A stretch of 64,000 bases of DNA from Mansonella perstans (taxonomy: Eukaryota; Nematoda; Chromadorea; Rhabditida; Onchocercidae): assembly GCA_037074765.1 (NCBI GenBank), contig JBAMDO010000024.1, forward strand, positions 1 through 64,000. Direction: 5' to 3'. The notes below the pieces were generated by a model. It had not been told where the DNA came from and did not search any database. It saw only the letters and a list, made by a program, of their open reading frames with translations. This document shows positions 62,301-64,000 of the stretch, piece after piece; position 1 is the first letter of the stretch, and every line of letters begins with the position of its first letter. Position numbers and translations under genes: made by a program.

Positions 62301-63130
62301 TTCACTTTTTTTGAATTTTTTTCTATTTTTAGTTTAAATTTAAGTGTTTTATTTTCTTTTGTTCGTTAAAAATTGCAATTCAGTATTTATTCACTAAATT
62401 TTTCATTTCTTTTTTTCTTCATTTACTAATAAACATTAAAAAAATTTTTTGTGCAGTTTTAATTTTTGCAGAATTAAAAATTTCTCGGCAATTAATGTAA
62501 AATCAAATTTGCATACTCCAAATAATATTTGCAAATAATTAAGTGCAAAAAAGGAAATTTATTGCACAAGAAATAATAATTGAAACTTCAACAAACATTG
62601 TAGTTGCAGAATGATCGATGATCACAGCAGCACATGATATGTTGATGTACAGAACTTTTCGCACTATTAAATGGGCATTGTGCATCTAATGCTAAAAAAA
62701 GTAGAAATGTCATTAATGATGTGATCAAATTTCAAGTGAAATCTCACAAAATAAAAGTTATCAAAAAAAAAGACAAATTCGAAATTTTTGCAAATTGAAA
62801 AAGTTTGGTCTGCAAAATATCACTTTGTTAATTAAGGTAATATTTTTTTTGCCAATATTAGATAAGCACAAAATATCTGAAGTACTTTAGTAGTGTAAAA
62901 TTTCTTAGGTAAAAGAGCGAGAGAAAAAAAAGAAAGAACGAAACTGACTTACGTAAAAGTTGCACGCAATGAACTCGTAAGATATCATGAGCTCGAATAT
63001 CCCAATTACTTAAATTTAAACAATGCAATGAAATGGTAGCATTGATAGTTCGTTTAATTAACTGCTTGTAATAATTAGTTGTCGCCTCTCTCAAATGATC
63101 CATATCAGACAATAAATTAGGTTTATTAGG
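56362..63130 (-). CDS. Cysteine-rich, probably secreted multi-module protein (5' end not found)
   Basis: Eleven exons with closing phases: 62953-63130, 62597-62691, 62012-62222, 61738-61850, 60822-60998, 59074-59203, 58393-58489, 58029-58099 (or from 58032), 57630-57781, 57264-57363, 56362-56555. They give about 505 residues; the first begins at an acceptor, so the 5' end lies beyond what I can see. No membrane segment is visible. Cysteine clusters recur: IMCCCDHRSFCNYN, LFACRCQTAPGAKPC, IIICICRNSYNKRKPC, ERIVCCCSDNCD. They resemble the last-loop CC(C)xxxxCN of three-finger (Ly6/activin-receptor) ectodomains and are each preceded by stretches such as CYRI...C...C. Likely role: extracellular disulphide-rich protein. 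I do not recognise the gene. It has the same strand as the phosphatase gene, 971 bp upstream of it. The two weakest junctions surround 58029-58099. Confidence 0.68.
58775..58815. repeat. (AAT)n microsatellite
   Basis: AATAATAATAATAGTAATAA-type run in the cysteine-rich gene. Confidence 0.85.
59426..59662 (-). pseudogene. Decayed coding fragment inside an intron (family unknown)
   Basis: On the minus strand, 79 codons stay in one frame from a TTAG acceptor-like site to a TAA, broken only by one internal TAA at codon 17. Before the stop it reads ATLHIYDLGRIISACQ, after it FKGYVEHEIVPAKKIKEFTL, and it ends KDELIIWMFKDP. GC and codon choice look coding, unlike the surrounding intron. It cannot be spliced into the cysteine-rich gene without meeting the stop. 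Either a dead gene copy, a pseudo-exon, or transferred foreign DNA; I do not recognise the protein. Confidence 0.45.
60345..60530. repeat. Intronic repeat of about 52 bp, four copies
   Basis: TTTTTGCAATTTATAATACR plus ATATTATTATTACGGTAA units in the cysteine-rich gene. Confidence 0.75.
61430..61730. repeat. Intronic repeat CACTCTATACATATCACTGT, about five copies
   Basis: Units of about 55-60 bp containing TATCACTCTATACATATCAC, TGTCACATAGTACATATCAT and TCACTTTA blocks; a looser version starts near 61130. Confidence 0.8.
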
Positions 63131-64000
63131 CTGAAATTAAATGAGCGATGTACGGTAGATAGATTAGATTGAAAATTTACTGATTATAATGATTTTGTAT
63201 TTTTTTTTCTCAAATTGTTTTAATTTTGACAGCGAAATTGAACAAAATGAAACCTAATATTCATTGATGGTAATTAAATTAATTAGGATATTAATTATTT
63301 TTCTCCAATCAACATATGATCTTGTCTACGCGTTAATTTCAAATTTCATTCAAATTATAATTTTCACAGTCTACTAATTTTTTTTATATTGTACTTCGAT
63401 GTTTTATAGTAGTTTTAAAATGTTTTATATTCAGTTTAAATGTTTTATATTAGTTTTAAATTGTAATTCTATGTTTCATGCTAGTTTTGAAATGAATTAA
63501 TTAATTAATTAGGTATGAGTTAAATTACATTTTATGTGAAGTGATCTACAAGTGATACAAATGATGTATGTTACAATTTACGTATTTTACGTGATACGTG
63601 TTCTAATACGTTCAAGATCATACATTAATGATTCACATGTCGGAATTTTTTTTCTTATATATTTTTTTACATTGTAATTAAATTTCGATGAATACTTCTA
63701 TTTTCTACATCAATTCAAAATTAATAATTCAATAATTAGATTTAGATTAAGTGAAAAATTACACCAGTTTTTATATAAAATCAATAATCAGGTAAACGTG
63801 TTTTTTCTTCAACGATTAATTAAAAAATTAAATTAATTGAGGTTAAATTAACGAAGATATTTTCATTCATCTGGTAGTAATTTAAAAAAATGTACAATTA
63901 ATTCAAACATTCCATTTTTCCCCACATTAATTTAAACATAAAGAATTCTATGTTTTATATTAGTTTTAAATGAATCAATTAATTAATTGAAATGAAATAT
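63131..64000. other. Right edge, no exon seen
   Basis: AT-rich sequence 5' of the last recognised exon of the cysteine-rich gene, probably its intron. It includes a TTTTATATTAGTTTTAAATG repeat at about 63400-63490, recurring at 63950. Confidence 0.5.

Noticed and set aside
1..64000. tRNA, rRNA, spliced-leader RNA genes
   Set aside because: Looked for tRNA T-arm patterns and the nematode SL1 sequence; found none. A covariance search would be needed to exclude diverged genes.

Overview
The window reads as nuclear DNA of a nematode, most likely a filarial (spirurid) worm. The DNA is very AT-rich. Genes are cut into many short exons (usually 80-400 bp) by AT-rich introns of roughly 200-1800 bp with TTTCAG-type acceptors. 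The ribosomal protein gene has a trans-splice-like acceptor 6 nt before its ATG. A decayed fragment of a bacterial uvrA gene lies in the noncoding DNA, and old Wolbachia-type transfers of this kind are well known in filarial genomes. Species assignment is inference.

Layout. 1-9739: no gene seen, several tandem-repeat families. 9740-17778 (-): ape-1/ASPP orthologue, 13 exons. 17779-35358: about 17.6 kb without a convincing host gene; it holds minisatellites, a hairpin-forming inverted repeat, segmental tandem duplications and the uvrA relic (29790-30360, -). 35359-39147 (-): RNA polymerase I subunit A49/POLR1E, 11 exons. 39148-40784: divergent intergenic region. 40785-47479 (+): sterol-reductase/lamin-B-receptor family protein with degenerate signature residues, 9 exons. 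47891-49239 (-): small single-pass membrane protein with PPxY motifs. 51332-52625 (+): ribosomal protein uL2 (RPL8; rpl-2), 4 exons. 53126-55391 (-): stand-alone UBASH3/Sts-type histidine phosphatase, 5 exons. 56362-63130 (-, 5' end outside what I can see): cysteine-rich, probably secreted protein with repeated CCC-type modules, 11 exons found.

The genes do not form one pathway. They are a mix of housekeeping genes (RPL8, POLR1E), signalling or scaffold genes (ASPP, UBASH3-like) and membrane or secreted proteins. Two pairs are divergent (POLR1E with sterol reductase; the PPxY protein with rpl-2). Two are convergent (sterol reductase with the PPxY protein; rpl-2 with the phosphatase).

Exon models were built by hand from reading frame, splice dinucleotides and phase. 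Phases close through every junction given except in the PPxY membrane protein, where the single junction needs a weak acceptor. No search or alignment program was run.
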